DNA from: JADGGM01 sp025449955
Lineage (GTDB): Bacteria; Gemmatimonadota; Gemmatimonadetes; Gemmatimonadales; Gemmatimonadaceae
Direction: 5' to 3'
DNA length: 64,000 nt
Assembly (NCBI GenBank): GCA_036554285.1
Contig: DATBNO010000016.1
Span: 124,001 to 188,000, forward strand
Shown here: positions 1-7,686 of the stretch, one piece after another
Position numbering within the stretch: position 1 is the stretch's first letter
How the letters are laid out: every line of letters starts with the position of its first letter
Notes under the pieces: model-generated
The model's database searches: none
The model's input: the letters and a program-made list of their open reading frames with translations, nothing else
What the model was told of the DNA's origin: nothing
Program-made: the position numbers and the translations under genes

Positions 1-808
1 GGATGAGCGAGACCTGTTTTTCCTGCTCGCCAGTGAGCGGTCCATCGGCATGATCGAGCAAGAGACGTGTGAGGTTGAGCACGGACGTCATCGGCGTGCG
101 CAGCTCGTGACTCACATCGGAGAGGAACCGGCTCTTGTGCTCGGAGACGCGTTTGAGATCTTCGGCGCGATCGTCGAGCTCCGCGTAGAGCGCCATCACG
201 CCGCGATTCGTGGCCTCGAGCTCGCTGTTCAACCACTCGACCTGCGCGTGGGTACGACGGCTCGCGCTCAAAGCCCACAGCAACTCGCGGTTTTGCCGCT
301 GCGCTTCGGCCGCGGGCTGCAGCGCGTCCTCCGACAGCACGGCGGTAATGCGCGCGGCGTCGCTCACGTCGAGCAGCGGCGCCGACGCGAGGAGCGGATG
401 CCCAAGGTCGACCGTCGTTGCGCCGTCGCCGGAACGTTGGATGCGGAAATGTTCGACGAGCTGCTTCGCGGTCGCAATGCCGGCATTTGCCGGCGTCGAA
501 TCGCCATTGTCATCCGCGGATGGGATCTCGAGATCGCGCATGGCCAGTGTGCTGCCCGTGATGCGCGCGATGAGCCACTGTCCGCGGCGCCCGTTGCGTT
601 CCACCACGAACTGCACGTGCGTGGCCGGGCCCGATGCGTGCGCATAGCGCGCGATCTCGCACACCGCGGTCGCGTAGCGCGTGCGATCGTCGTGACCGAT
701 GCCGAGCGCTTCGGCGATGAGCCGCGCGTGGTGACGCGCGCGCAGGACATCGAGATCCGACTCGAGCGCGAGGCTCGCGAGCGGCAGCGTGCGCGGAGCC
801 GGTTTCAC
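1..808 (-). CDS. Sensor histidine kinase with RsbT-like N-terminal domain (3' end off window)
   Basis: Partial gene: 269 residues are visible and the C-terminal catalytic ATPase part lies beyond the left edge. The GTG start overlaps the stop of the upstream PP2C gene by four bases (GTGA), so the two are translationally coupled. Residues about 12-60 resemble the N-terminal half of RsbT-type anti-sigma ATPases, but the N-box is degenerate: the usual Asn is Tyr55 in EIARY. Residues about 165-225 read as a long coiled-coil linker. A HisKA domain follows, with SHELRTP and the likely phospho-acceptor His234. No transmembrane segment is visible, so a cytoplasmic kinase is inferred. Position as last gene of an rsbRST-phosphatase cassette suggests it senses or relays stressosome state; its response regulator would have to lie outside the window. 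Confidence 0.85.
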   Translation of the reverse strand, partial: MKPAPRTLPLASLALESDLDVLRARHHARLIAEALGIGHDDRTRYATAVCEIARYAHASGPATHVQFVVERNGRRGQWLIARITGSTLAMRDLEIPSADDNGDSTPANAGIATAKQLVEHFRIQRSGDGATTVDLGHPLLASAPLLDVSDAARITAVLSEDALQPAAEAQRQNRELLWALSASRRTHAQVEWLNSELEATNRGVMALYAELDDRAEDLKRVSEHKSRFLSDVSHELRTPMTSVLNLTRLLLDHADGPLTGEQEKQVSLI

Positions 809-1863
809 AAGTCGCGCATCCGAACGGCGAGGACGGTGGCGTCATCACGTCCGCGAGTAAAATCACGGAACAGCGTTCCGGCAACGAGCGCCGGATGACG
901 CGCCATGAGTCCGGGGTACGTGCCTAACTGCCAGCGTGCCTTGATGCCGTCGGAGTGCATGATGAGGCATGCTTTGCCGATCCACGGATAGATGAACTCG
1001 CGCACCGCACGCATTTCATGGCCGGCGATGCCGTTGAGCGACGCGAGACTCTTCGCGTCGTCGTGCGACACGATGACGCCGGAGATGTTGCCGATGCCGG
1101 CGAACGTGAGACGCTGCTCCGACGGAACGATCTCGGCGACGGCGAGCGCGGCGCCTCTCGTGCCGCGCATGGCACCGTGCGCGGCCTCGATGATGCGGGA
1201 CGGCGAATGTCGCGCATGTTGTTCGGCCGTTCGGATGGCCGTCTCGGCGGCTCGTGCGGCATCAGCGCCGTGGCCCAGGCCATCGGCGAGCACGACGAGC
1301 GCGCGATGCTCCGTGCGATCGATGAGCCACGCGTCTCCGCAGGCACGCTCGGACGCCATGGGCAGGCACACCACTCCCGTAGCGCCGGGATCCGCCTCTC
1401 CTGTGAGGGAGCGCTGGCTGGCATGGACGCGCGCGAAGAGCGTCGTGCCGGTTTCGGGCGCGGAGTACACATCGAACTCGGTCGCCATACGCCGCATCGC
1501 GCCTAACCCGTGGCCCGCCGAGCCGGCCGTCGAGTATCCATCGGACATGGCCTTGGCGAGGTCGCGAATGCCCGGACCCTTGTCGAGCGCGAGGAGCTCG
1601 ACCGCGGAGGGTGGCGTGCCGACGAGCCGCAGCAGGATGATGCCTTCGGCGGCATGGCGCGCGAGATTGGTGGCCGCCTCGGTCACGATCACGGCGAGCG
1701 TGCCGAGCTCGTTCTCGCCGAAGCCGGCGGTCACGCCTAACGCATTGGCGCGGCGGCGGACCTCGCCCACGTGACTCGGGTCCGACACCGTCAGCGCGAT
1801 GGACGCGGGGCCGCCTAACGATTCGCCTAACGCTGGAGTCGAGCTCGACTCGGCCGTCGCCAC
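805..1863 (-). CDS. ATPase-PP2C fusion phosphatase, RsbX/SpoIIE-like
   Basis: The 352-residue protein has two domains. Residues about 20-145 form an RsbW/RsbT-type GHKL ATPase domain with an intact N-box (TEAATN, Glu62-Asn66), DKGPGI (94-99) and GHGLG (118-121). Residues about 160-350 are a SpoIIE/PP2C phosphatase with GDAW, ADGLGHG, GIGNISG, HSDG and RDDAT motifs that carry the metal-binding aspartates. In stressosome operons RsbX-type PP2C enzymes dephosphorylate RsbR/RsbS and reset the switch, and that role is inferred here from position. The GTG start lies one base after the rsbT stop, and the 3' end overlaps the histidine kinase. The added intact ATPase domain is unlike classical RsbX, which is phosphatase only. 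Confidence 0.88.
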   Translation of the reverse strand: MATAESSSTPALGESLGGPASIALTVSDPSHVGEVRRRANALGVTAGFGENELGTLAVIVTEAATNLARHAAEGIILLRLVGTPPSAVELLALDKGPGIRDLAKAMSDGYSTAGSAGHGLGAMRRMATEFDVYSAPETGTTLFARVHASQRSLTGEADPGATGVVCLPMASERACGDAWLIDRTEHRALVVLADGLGHGADAARAAETAIRTAEQHARHSPSRIIEAAHGAMRGTRGAALAVAEIVPSEQRLTFAGIGNISGVIVSHDDAKSLASLNGIAGHEMRAVREFIYPWIGKACLIMHSDGIKARWQLGTYPGLMARHPALVAGTLFRDFTRGRDDATVLAVRMRDL

Positions 1864-1864
1864 G

Positions 1865-2269
1865 CTACCTCCACCTGGTGATCGTCACGCGCGTGCCCTC
1901 GCCCGCGCGCGACCACAAGTCGAATTCGTTGGACAGCCGCTTCGCGCCGCCCAAGCCGAGGCCCAGACCGTTGCCTGTCGTGAACCCGTCGGTCAACGCG
2001 AGGTCGACATCCTTGATGCCGGGTCCGCGATCCTCGAACGTCAGCCTCAGGCCCGTCCGGCCGTTGTCGATCACCGCCTCGAGGCGCGCCGTCCCGCCGC
2101 CTCCGTGGTCGAGCGTATTGCGTGCCAACTCGCTCGCCGCGGTCACGACTTTCGTCTGATCGACGAGGCTCAGCCCCTGAGCCACGGCCAACGATCGCAC
2201 GCTCTGCCGCACGGCGACCACGTCTTGCTGCGAACGCACCGGCACGATCTCACACCGCAGCACTGTCAT
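1865..2269 (-). CDS. rsbT: RsbT-type anti-sigma/switch serine kinase
   Basis: This 134-residue protein matches the usual length of RsbT (about 133). It has a GHKL ATP-binding fold: N-box ending in Asn51 (ASELARN), G1 box DRGPGI (80-85) and a glycine-rich lid GNGLGLGLGG (99-108). RsbT phosphorylates RsbS and RsbR within the stressosome and is then released to act on a downstream partner. I chose the ATG at 2269 because a GAGAG-like ribosome-binding site sits just upstream and the length fits the family; it overlaps the end of rsbS by 20 bases, typical of coupled switch genes. A longer reading from 2332 would add an unconserved proline-rich tail. No RsbU gene is visible, so the released target is unknown. 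Confidence 0.9.
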   Translation of the reverse strand: MTVLRCEIVPVRSQQDVVAVRQSVRSLAVAQGLSLVDQTKVVTAASELARNTLDHGGGGTARLEAVIDNGRTGLRLTFEDRGPGIKDVDLALTDGFTTGNGLGLGLGGAKRLSNEFDLWSRAGEGTRVTITRWR

Positions 2270-2675
2270 CGGAACTCTCGGACAGTGGGGTGGAACCGGG
2301 GGCTGCGTCGTGCCCGTCGAAGCCGGTTGCATGGCGCAACATGGCCATGCCCTTTTCGACGTTCAGTGCCGTGCGAACGCCGGGGAGCGATAGTCCGAGC
2401 TCGACCAGCGTGATGGCAACCGCAGGTTGGATGCCGACGACGACCGTTTCCGCATCGAGCACGCGCGACGTGCCGGCGATGTTCGAGATCATGCGTCCGA
2501 TGAACGAGTCGACGATCTCGAGCGATGAAATGTCGAGCAACACGCCGCGGGCGCCGGTTTCGGATATGCGCGTTGCCAGGTCCGACTGGAGCGTCAACGC
2601 CAACCGGTCGTGCATGTCGACCTGGATGCTGACGATGAGAAACTGCCCCATGCGAAGGATCGGAATGCGCTCCAT
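2250..2675 (-). CDS. rsbS: RsbS-type STAS antagonist
   Basis: A single STAS domain (residues about 1-115) forms most of this 141-residue protein. DISSLEIVDSF holds Ser57, which aligns with the phosphorylated Ser59 of Bacillus RsbS. The family forms the icosahedral core of the stressosome with RsbR and sequesters RsbT until phosphorylated. The C-terminal 25 residues are a Ser/Asp-rich tail longer than in the Bacillus protein and may be unstructured. The gene starts 11 bases after rsbR and its end overlaps rsbT, so a single RsbR-S-T translational unit is likely. Confidence 0.92.
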   Translation of the reverse strand: MERIPILRMGQFLIVSIQVDMHDRLALTLQSDLATRISETGARGVLLDISSLEIVDSFIGRMISNIAGTSRVLDAETVVVGIQPAVAITLVELGLSLPGVRTALNVEKGMAMLRHATGFDGHDAAPGSTPLSESSDDSAAV

Positions 2676-2686
2676 GGTCGACGTGC

Positions 2687-3580
2687 TCAGGCGCGGTCGT
2701 TCACGTGCGCGTCAATGCGCGTCACGGTGCGTCCGGTGCGCGAGAGGGCTAACCGGAACGCGTCGGCCAAGCTCGCCTTCGTCACCACATCGCCCAGCTC
2801 GACTCCCAAGTGCACGATCGTCTGCGCGATCTGCGGTCTGATGCCGCTGATGATGCACTCGGCGCCCATCAAGTGGACGGCGTTGACCGTCTTGAGGAGG
2901 TGCTGAGCTGTGAGGGTGTCGACCGTGGGCACGCCCGTGATGTCGAGGATCGCGACGTCGGATCCGGTTTCCACGATTCGCTGAAGGAGCGACTCCATAG
3001 CGACTTGCGTCCGGCTACTGTCGAGCGTGCCGACCATGGGCAGGGCGAGGATTCCGTCCCAGAGCTTCACGACCGGCGTGGACAGCTCGAGCAAATCCTG
3101 CTGCTGTCGCGAGATCAGCTGTTCGCGGCTCTTCTGGTATACCTCGGTGGTGTAGATACCGAGCTCATCCAGTATCAGCGAAGCATTCCAGACGTCGGTG
3201 GTCCTCGTGTCGGCATCCGGGTTCGCGGCCGCTCCTAAACGTTCGAACAAGGGCTCTTTGAGCGAGAAGACGAACATCGCCGTTTCCCGAGGCGAGAAAC
3301 CTTGGATGGCGCGCGACTTGGAGAGGTCGGCGAGAAAGCCGCGGACATCGTCCCAGTCGGGACCGTCGACGCTCGACGCGCCGCTCGCAATGGCCTTCTG
3401 CAGAAGCGAGATGAACTCCCGCGACTGAGAGCGGAGTTCGTTGGCCGAGATGCTGCCCCGCGCGGACAAGACCTTTGACTGTGCAGCGATCCAGGCTTCC
3501 AGCAGGTTGGCGCTGTCTTGCTCGAGGACGCGCGCGATCCGGCCGCTCTCGGAGCGAGCCGCGCGGCTCGTGTCGGCCAC
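2687..3580 (-). CDS. rsbR: RsbR-type stressosome co-antagonist (RsbRD-like)
   Basis: The 297-residue protein has an alpha-helical N-terminal sensory domain (about 1-160, RsbRD-like, not a globin or PAS by eye) and a C-terminal STAS domain (about 165-290). Two conserved threonines can be placed: Thr222 in VDTLTAQHL and Thr254 in PQIAQTIVHLG, equivalent to the two RsbT-phosphorylated threonines of Bacillus RsbR. I chose the GTG at 3580 because AAGGAGG lies five bases upstream, the best ribosome-binding site in the cassette; an upstream ATG at 3688 adds an unconserved extension. It heads the stressosome genes and probably carries the signal input. Confidence 0.88.
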   Translation of the reverse strand: MADTSRAARSESGRIARVLEQDSANLLEAWIAAQSKVLSARGSISANELRSQSREFISLLQKAIASGASSVDGPDWDDVRGFLADLSKSRAIQGFSPRETAMFVFSLKEPLFERLGAAANPDADTRTTDVWNASLILDELGIYTTEVYQKSREQLISRQQQDLLELSTPVVKLWDGILALPMVGTLDSSRTQVAMESLLQRIVETGSDVAILDITGVPTVDTLTAQHLLKTVNAVHLMGAECIISGIRPQIAQTIVHLGVELGDVVTKASLADAFRLALSRTGRTVTRIDAHVNDRA

Positions 3581-3706
3581 CGGGGCCTCCTTGACGAGTG
3601 AGGGAAAGGAACCGGCCGGGACCGTGCTGAAGGCCGGAGCGAATGTGAGTCGAACCGGGAGTGATCGTCCGCGCACGCCGGTCTGCACGTCTCATACCGT
3701 GACCGG

Positions 3707-5392
3707 TTATGCGTCGGCAAGGTATTCGTGGACGAACTTCACTGCCATGGAGCCTTCACCGACTGCCGACGCCACGCGTTTCACGGAGCCGAGTCGGACG
3801 TCGCCGGCAGCGAACACGCCGGCCCAGCTGGTCTCGAGCAGGAAGGGTGGCCGCTTGCGATCCCAGTTAGGCGAACTAGCGGCCGAGCGTCCGGTGCGGA
3901 TGTAGCCGTCGCGATCCGTTTCGATGCCGCGCGGGAGCCATTCGGTACGCGGCACCGCGCCGATGAACGTGAACAGGGCCGGCGTCTCGATGGTCCGCGT
4001 GGCGCCGGTCTGTATGTTCGCAACCACGATGCGCTCGAGGCGATCGCCGCCCTGCATCTCGCGGATCTCGGTGTGGGCGAGCACCTCGACGTTGTCGCAC
4101 CCTTCGATGCGCTCGGCGAGATAGCTCGACATGTCGGCGCGGAGATCGTCGCCGCGCACGATCAGCAACACGTGCGGCAAGTGCTCGGAGAGGAATACCG
4201 CCGCTTGCCCGGCGGAGTTGCCGCCGCCGACGAGCACGACTTCGACGTCGCGGCACTCGCCTAACTCAGTCGGCGTGGCCTCGTAGTACACGCCGAGTCC
4301 TTCGAATCGCTCGCGGCCCGGCACGTCCAAGCGGCGGTAGTCGGCGCCGGTGGCGATGAGCACGCAGCGTGCGGTGGCGCGCTCCTGTTCATCGATATGG
4401 ACGATGAAGTTCGCGCCGTCGCGTTCGAGCGTTGCGACGGGCGACGGAATGGAGAAGCGCGCGTCGAACTTCTGGGCCTGCAGTGTTGCGCGCGCGGTGA
4501 GCTGCGCGCCGGTGATGCCCGTCGGGAATCCGAGATAGTTCTCGATTTTCATTGACGCACCGGCTTGGCCGCCCGGCGACGCGCGATCGAGAATGAGCGT
4601 GCGCAATCCCTCGGACGCACCGTACACCGCGGCCGCGAGTCCGGCCGGTCCGGCGCCGATGATCACGAAGTCGTAGACGTCGGTGCCGAGCGCGGGTTTG
4701 AGACCAACCGCTTCGGCCACATCGCGAATGGATGGGTTGCGCATGAGCGGGCGGCCGTTGCACGCGACCGCCGGCAGGTCGTTCTCGCCTAACCCAAAAT
4801 GCGCGAGCAGCTCGCCCACGCCGGGATCGTCGTCGGTGTCGATCCACGTGACCGGCACCTGGTTGCGGCTCAGGAATTCGCGCAGGTGATAGGCCTCACG
4901 CGAGCGCACCGATCCGATCACGCGTACGCCCTGGAATCCCGAGTCGAGGAGCAGCTCGCGCCGGGCGATGAACGCGCGAAGGACCACCTCGCCGACCGCG
5001 GGTCGCTCGGCGATGATGCGCCGGATGTCGGCGGGTGCGATCTCGAGGACTTTCGTATTGCCGCGCGCGACGGCCGTCACGAGCGGGCGTCGTCGCGTGA
5101 GGAGGTCGACGTCGCCGGTGAACTCACCCGGCTCATGGGTCACGAGCGTCCGTGGCTCGTCACCGGAGCGATCGATGATCTCGACGGCGCCGGCGACGAC
5201 GACGAAGAATGCGTTGCTGCTGCCGCCGGCTTCGAACAGCAGGTCGCCCTCGCGGACGTCGCGCGGCGTGGCGAACGAGGCGAGGGTGGCGACCTGGTCG
5301 TGCGTTAGGCGCGGAAACGCAATTTCGTTGCGGGGGTCGTCGCCGGACAGAGCGGCGTGCTTCGGGGTGCGTGGCGCATCGGTGTTCGCCAT
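3707..5392 (-). CDS. cNMP-binding / glutaredoxin-like / thioredoxin-reductase-like FAD oxidoreductase
   Basis: This 561-residue protein has three parts: a Crp-type cyclic-nucleotide-binding domain (about 30-135), a glutaredoxin-like fold without a visible CxxC (about 155-228), and a pyridine-nucleotide disulfide oxidoreductase domain with the FAD motif GAGPAG (246-251), an NAD(P) motif GGGNSAG (389-395) and an FAD-binding AAGDVR near the C-terminus. The redox-active CxxC of true thioredoxin reductases is missing; its place has YYEATPTELGEC (369-380), a form also found in other cNMP-fused members. It may therefore be a flavin-based NAD(P)H sensor or a reductase for an unknown partner. It lies 126 bases upstream of rsbR on the same strand. 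I preferred the ATG at 5392 over 5428. Confidence 0.87.
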   Translation of the reverse strand: MANTDAPRTPKHAALSGDDPRNEIAFPRLTHDQVATLASFATPRDVREGDLLFEAGGSSNAFFVVVAGAVEIIDRSGDEPRTLVTHEPGEFTGDVDLLTRRRPLVTAVARGNTKVLEIAPADIRRIIAERPAVGEVVLRAFIARRELLLDSGFQGVRVIGSVRSREAYHLREFLSRNQVPVTWIDTDDDPGVGELLAHFGLGENDLPAVACNGRPLMRNPSIRDVAEAVGLKPALGTDVYDFVIIGAGPAGLAAAVYGASEGLRTLILDRASPGGQAGASMKIENYLGFPTGITGAQLTARATLQAQKFDARFSIPSPVATLERDGANFIVHIDEQERATARCVLIATGADYRRLDVPGRERFEGLGVYYEATPTELGECRDVEVVLVGGGNSAGQAAVFLSEHLPHVLLIVRGDDLRADMSSYLAERIEGCDNVEVLAHTEIREMQGGDRLERIVVANIQTGATRTIETPALFTFIGAVPRTEWLPRGIETDRDGYIRTGRSAASSPNWDRKRPPFLLETSWAGVFAAGDVRLGSVKRVASAVGEGSMAVKFVHEYLADA

Positions 5393-5448
5393 GACCACGA
5401 AGTTCGTCGGCCACGGCGGCCTTTGCAACCGCCGTGGCCGGGCCGGTG

Positions 5449-6828
5449 CTACTTGCCGCGCACTCCGAAGGATCCGTCGCCGCTTCGCGTTTCGCGCGCC
5501 GCGCCATCGGTCGTGGGAAGCATCGGCGGAGGCGCGGCCGGCGCTACGCCGTCGAGAATGCCGCTGCGCGTCACGAGCTGCGCCGCCAACACCGTTTGAA
5601 TGACGCTCGTGATGTTGTTCGTCGCCATCTCGGGCGCGCCGCCAGCCGTGCCGCCGCCGGCGATCGTGATCAGCTTCGCATCGGACAGCGCATTTGCGAT
5701 GACCGGTGCGATCTGCGGCAACAGCTCGATCTGGCGATAGCGGAAGTAGCTCTCGCCGCCGGCGGCTATCGCCTGGTTCACTTTCTGGATGCTCTCGGCC
5801 GTCGCGTCGGCGATGCGGCGGATGCGGATCGCTTCCGCATCGGCGGACGCTTCGGCTTCGAGGCGCACGCGCGCGGCGTCGGCCTTGGCCTGGGCGATCT
5901 GCGTCGCGTCGAGCTCGGCCTCGCGCTGCACGCCCATCGCTTCCTGGCGTTTGGCTTCGGCCTGCGCGACTAACGCAGCGTTGCTCGCTTTGGTTTGCTC
6001 GAGCTCGCGCTGCTTGTCGGAGATGGCGCGCTCGGCGTCGAGCTGCGCTTCTTTGGCGCGGCGCGACTGATTCGCGGCGACGATCTCCGCGTTGGCCTGG
6101 GCTTCGGCAGCGGATTGACGACGACGCGCGTCGGCCACCTCGGATTGCACGACCTTGATGTTCAGCGAATTGAAGATGAGGCCGAGGTCGGTGAGCTCGC
6201 GCGAGCAGGCCTTGCGGATGATGACGGCCAACGGATCGTCCTCGTCCTCGATCACGCCGTCGCCCGCCGGCACGATGGCCACCGGCGGTGCGTTAGTCTT
6301 GAGCGCGGTGCCGACGCCGGTGACGGCGGGGATCGCCCGCTGCGGCGGCGCCGTCTTGGCGGAGAAGAGCTGGTCGTGCGTGAGCAAGTTGATCGCGCGG
6401 CGGCCAGAGCTCGAGAGCAGATCGGTGAGGGTGCTGATCTGGTCGGCCTCGGACTTGGAGAAGAAGCGGTTCGCCGCCGTCTTGATGAGCATGTCGGTGT
6501 CGCCGACGCAGACGATGGCGCTGGCCAGCACGCGGACCTTGATGGGCCGCGCCGTCCCGGTGTCGTCGACGTCGGCCGTCTGGTCGGTGATGTCGAGGTC
6601 GACGTTGATCACTTTGCTCGAGATCGTGGTGCCGGTCGTGAGCAGCGGGATCTCCTTGGACTTGCCCGGCCCGCGGTAGGTGACCGTGCCGCCGTGGAGC
6701 CAGCTGACCAACCGGATCGTGCCCGCTTCGACGTTGCGCAGAAATCCGGCGACGATGAGCGGCACGCCGACGAAGACGATGCCTAACACTATGGCGATGA
6801 GGACCCAGCCCGACAGGAAGCCCGACAT
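5449..6828 (-). CDS. Flotillin-like SPFH/band 7 membrane protein
   Basis: The 459-residue protein begins with one hydrophobic membrane segment (about 5-25), then an SPFH/band 7 domain (about 30-240) and a long Ala/Glu/Arg-rich coiled coil (about 235-350). A hydrophobic, Gly-rich region and a Pro-rich, disordered tail follow. Flotillin-type proteins oligomerise at membrane microdomains and usually pair with an NfeD protein, which is encoded 40 bases upstream here. I chose the ATG that puts the membrane segment at the very N-terminus (6828); the reading from 6915 adds 29 residues lacking family character. Confidence 0.88.
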   Translation of the reverse strand: MSGFLSGWVLIAIVLGIVFVGVPLIVAGFLRNVEAGTIRLVSWLHGGTVTYRGPGKSKEIPLLTTGTTISSKVINVDLDITDQTADVDDTGTARPIKVRVLASAIVCVGDTDMLIKTAANRFFSKSEADQISTLTDLLSSSGRRAINLLTHDQLFSAKTAPPQRAIPAVTGVGTALKTNAPPVAIVPAGDGVIEDEDDPLAVIIRKACSRELTDLGLIFNSLNIKVVQSEVADARRRQSAAEAQANAEIVAANQSRRAKEAQLDAERAISDKQRELEQTKASNAALVAQAEAKRQEAMGVQREAELDATQIAQAKADAARVRLEAEASADAEAIRIRRIADATAESIQKVNQAIAAGGESYFRYRQIELLPQIAPVIANALSDAKLITIAGGGTAGGAPEMATNNITSVIQTVLAAQLVTRSGILDGVAPAAPPPMLPTTDGAARETRSGDGSFGVRGK

Positions 6829-6868
6829 GTTTCCGACTCCGCGAAGTAAAAGGGAGAAACCGAAAGCG

Positions 6869-7471
6869 TCAGAGCAGCGACACCGTGCAGCGGTTGCGAT
6901 CGGCGTCGACCGCATCGATGCGGACGCGGTCGCCGGCGCGAACCATCGCGCCGGCAGTGCGCTCGCCCGCGACTAACGTGGCCAGCACTTGCACCACCTG
7001 TCCGTCGAGCTCGATGGCGACGAGGCCTTGACCCGCCGCGTCGAACGACGTGACTGCCGTGGCGGAATCCGTGACACAGCTCTCGAGTGTGAGCGCCGGC
7101 CGCGACGCGAATCGCATGGTCGCGTTCCACACGGGACGTGCGAGGACCATCTCGAAGAGAAGGCCACCCGCGATGGCGGCGCCTGCGAGCGGCACGCCGT
7201 GGATGACGCGACCGAGCAGCAAACCGGTCGCGCCCGCGCCGAGCAGCGCCGAAAACAGCACGCGCGGTGACATGAGCGACAACAGCGCACGCGACGCCGC
7301 GGCACCGCCGCTGTGCCCAGCGTGCGAGCCGGCGCGCACGGCACCGGGTGCATGGCCGTGTCCGGCGCGGGCCGGCGCGTGACCCGCGTGGCCGTGACGC
7401 CCGATGCCGGTGAGCGACATGCCCACGAGGCCCAGGGCGCCTAACAACAGGCAAAACGTGTAGGGGTCCAT
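6869..7471 (-). CDS. NfeD-like membrane protein
   Basis: A 200-residue protein with a short N-terminal hydrophobic segment (about 5-20), a His/Gly/Ala-rich stretch (about 24-55) that could bind metal, two membrane helices (about 70-110) and a C-terminal OB-fold-like beta domain (about 130-198) ending in a VRAGDRVRI-type strand. This matches the short NfeD1b/YqiJ-like partners of flotillins; no ClpP-type protease domain is present. It is the first gene of the long minus-strand array. The family assignment rests on topology, the C-terminal domain and its neighbour rather than on a single diagnostic motif. Confidence 0.72.
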   Translation of the reverse strand: MDPYTFCLLLGALGLVGMSLTGIGRHGHAGHAPARAGHGHAPGAVRAGSHAGHSGGAAASRALLSLMSPRVLFSALLGAGATGLLLGRVIHGVPLAGAAIAGGLLFEMVLARPVWNATMRFASRPALTLESCVTDSATAVTSFDAAGQGLVAIELDGQVVQVLATLVAGERTAGAMVRAGDRVRIDAVDADRNRCTVSLL

Positions 7472-7686
7472 GTGGACGGCCGGGTGGCCGAAGCGTCCGC
7501 GGGGAGCAGGGGAGAGGGAGGGGGAAAGGTCGCCATGCGGCGATGCCGCCCTCTCTCAGTAACTATGGTGAAGCGCGGCGGGCTGGGCAAGACGGTGAAA
7601 CGGACACTCGCTCGCCGCGGGGGGTTGCGGTCGGCCGTGCATCGAGTGCTTAATCCCAGTCCGCAGACACTTGAATGGGAGACACA

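Noticed and set aside
50..898. 282-codon plus-strand frame at the left edge
   Set aside because: Antisense to the histidine kinase, whose SHELRTP motif is clear on the minus strand.
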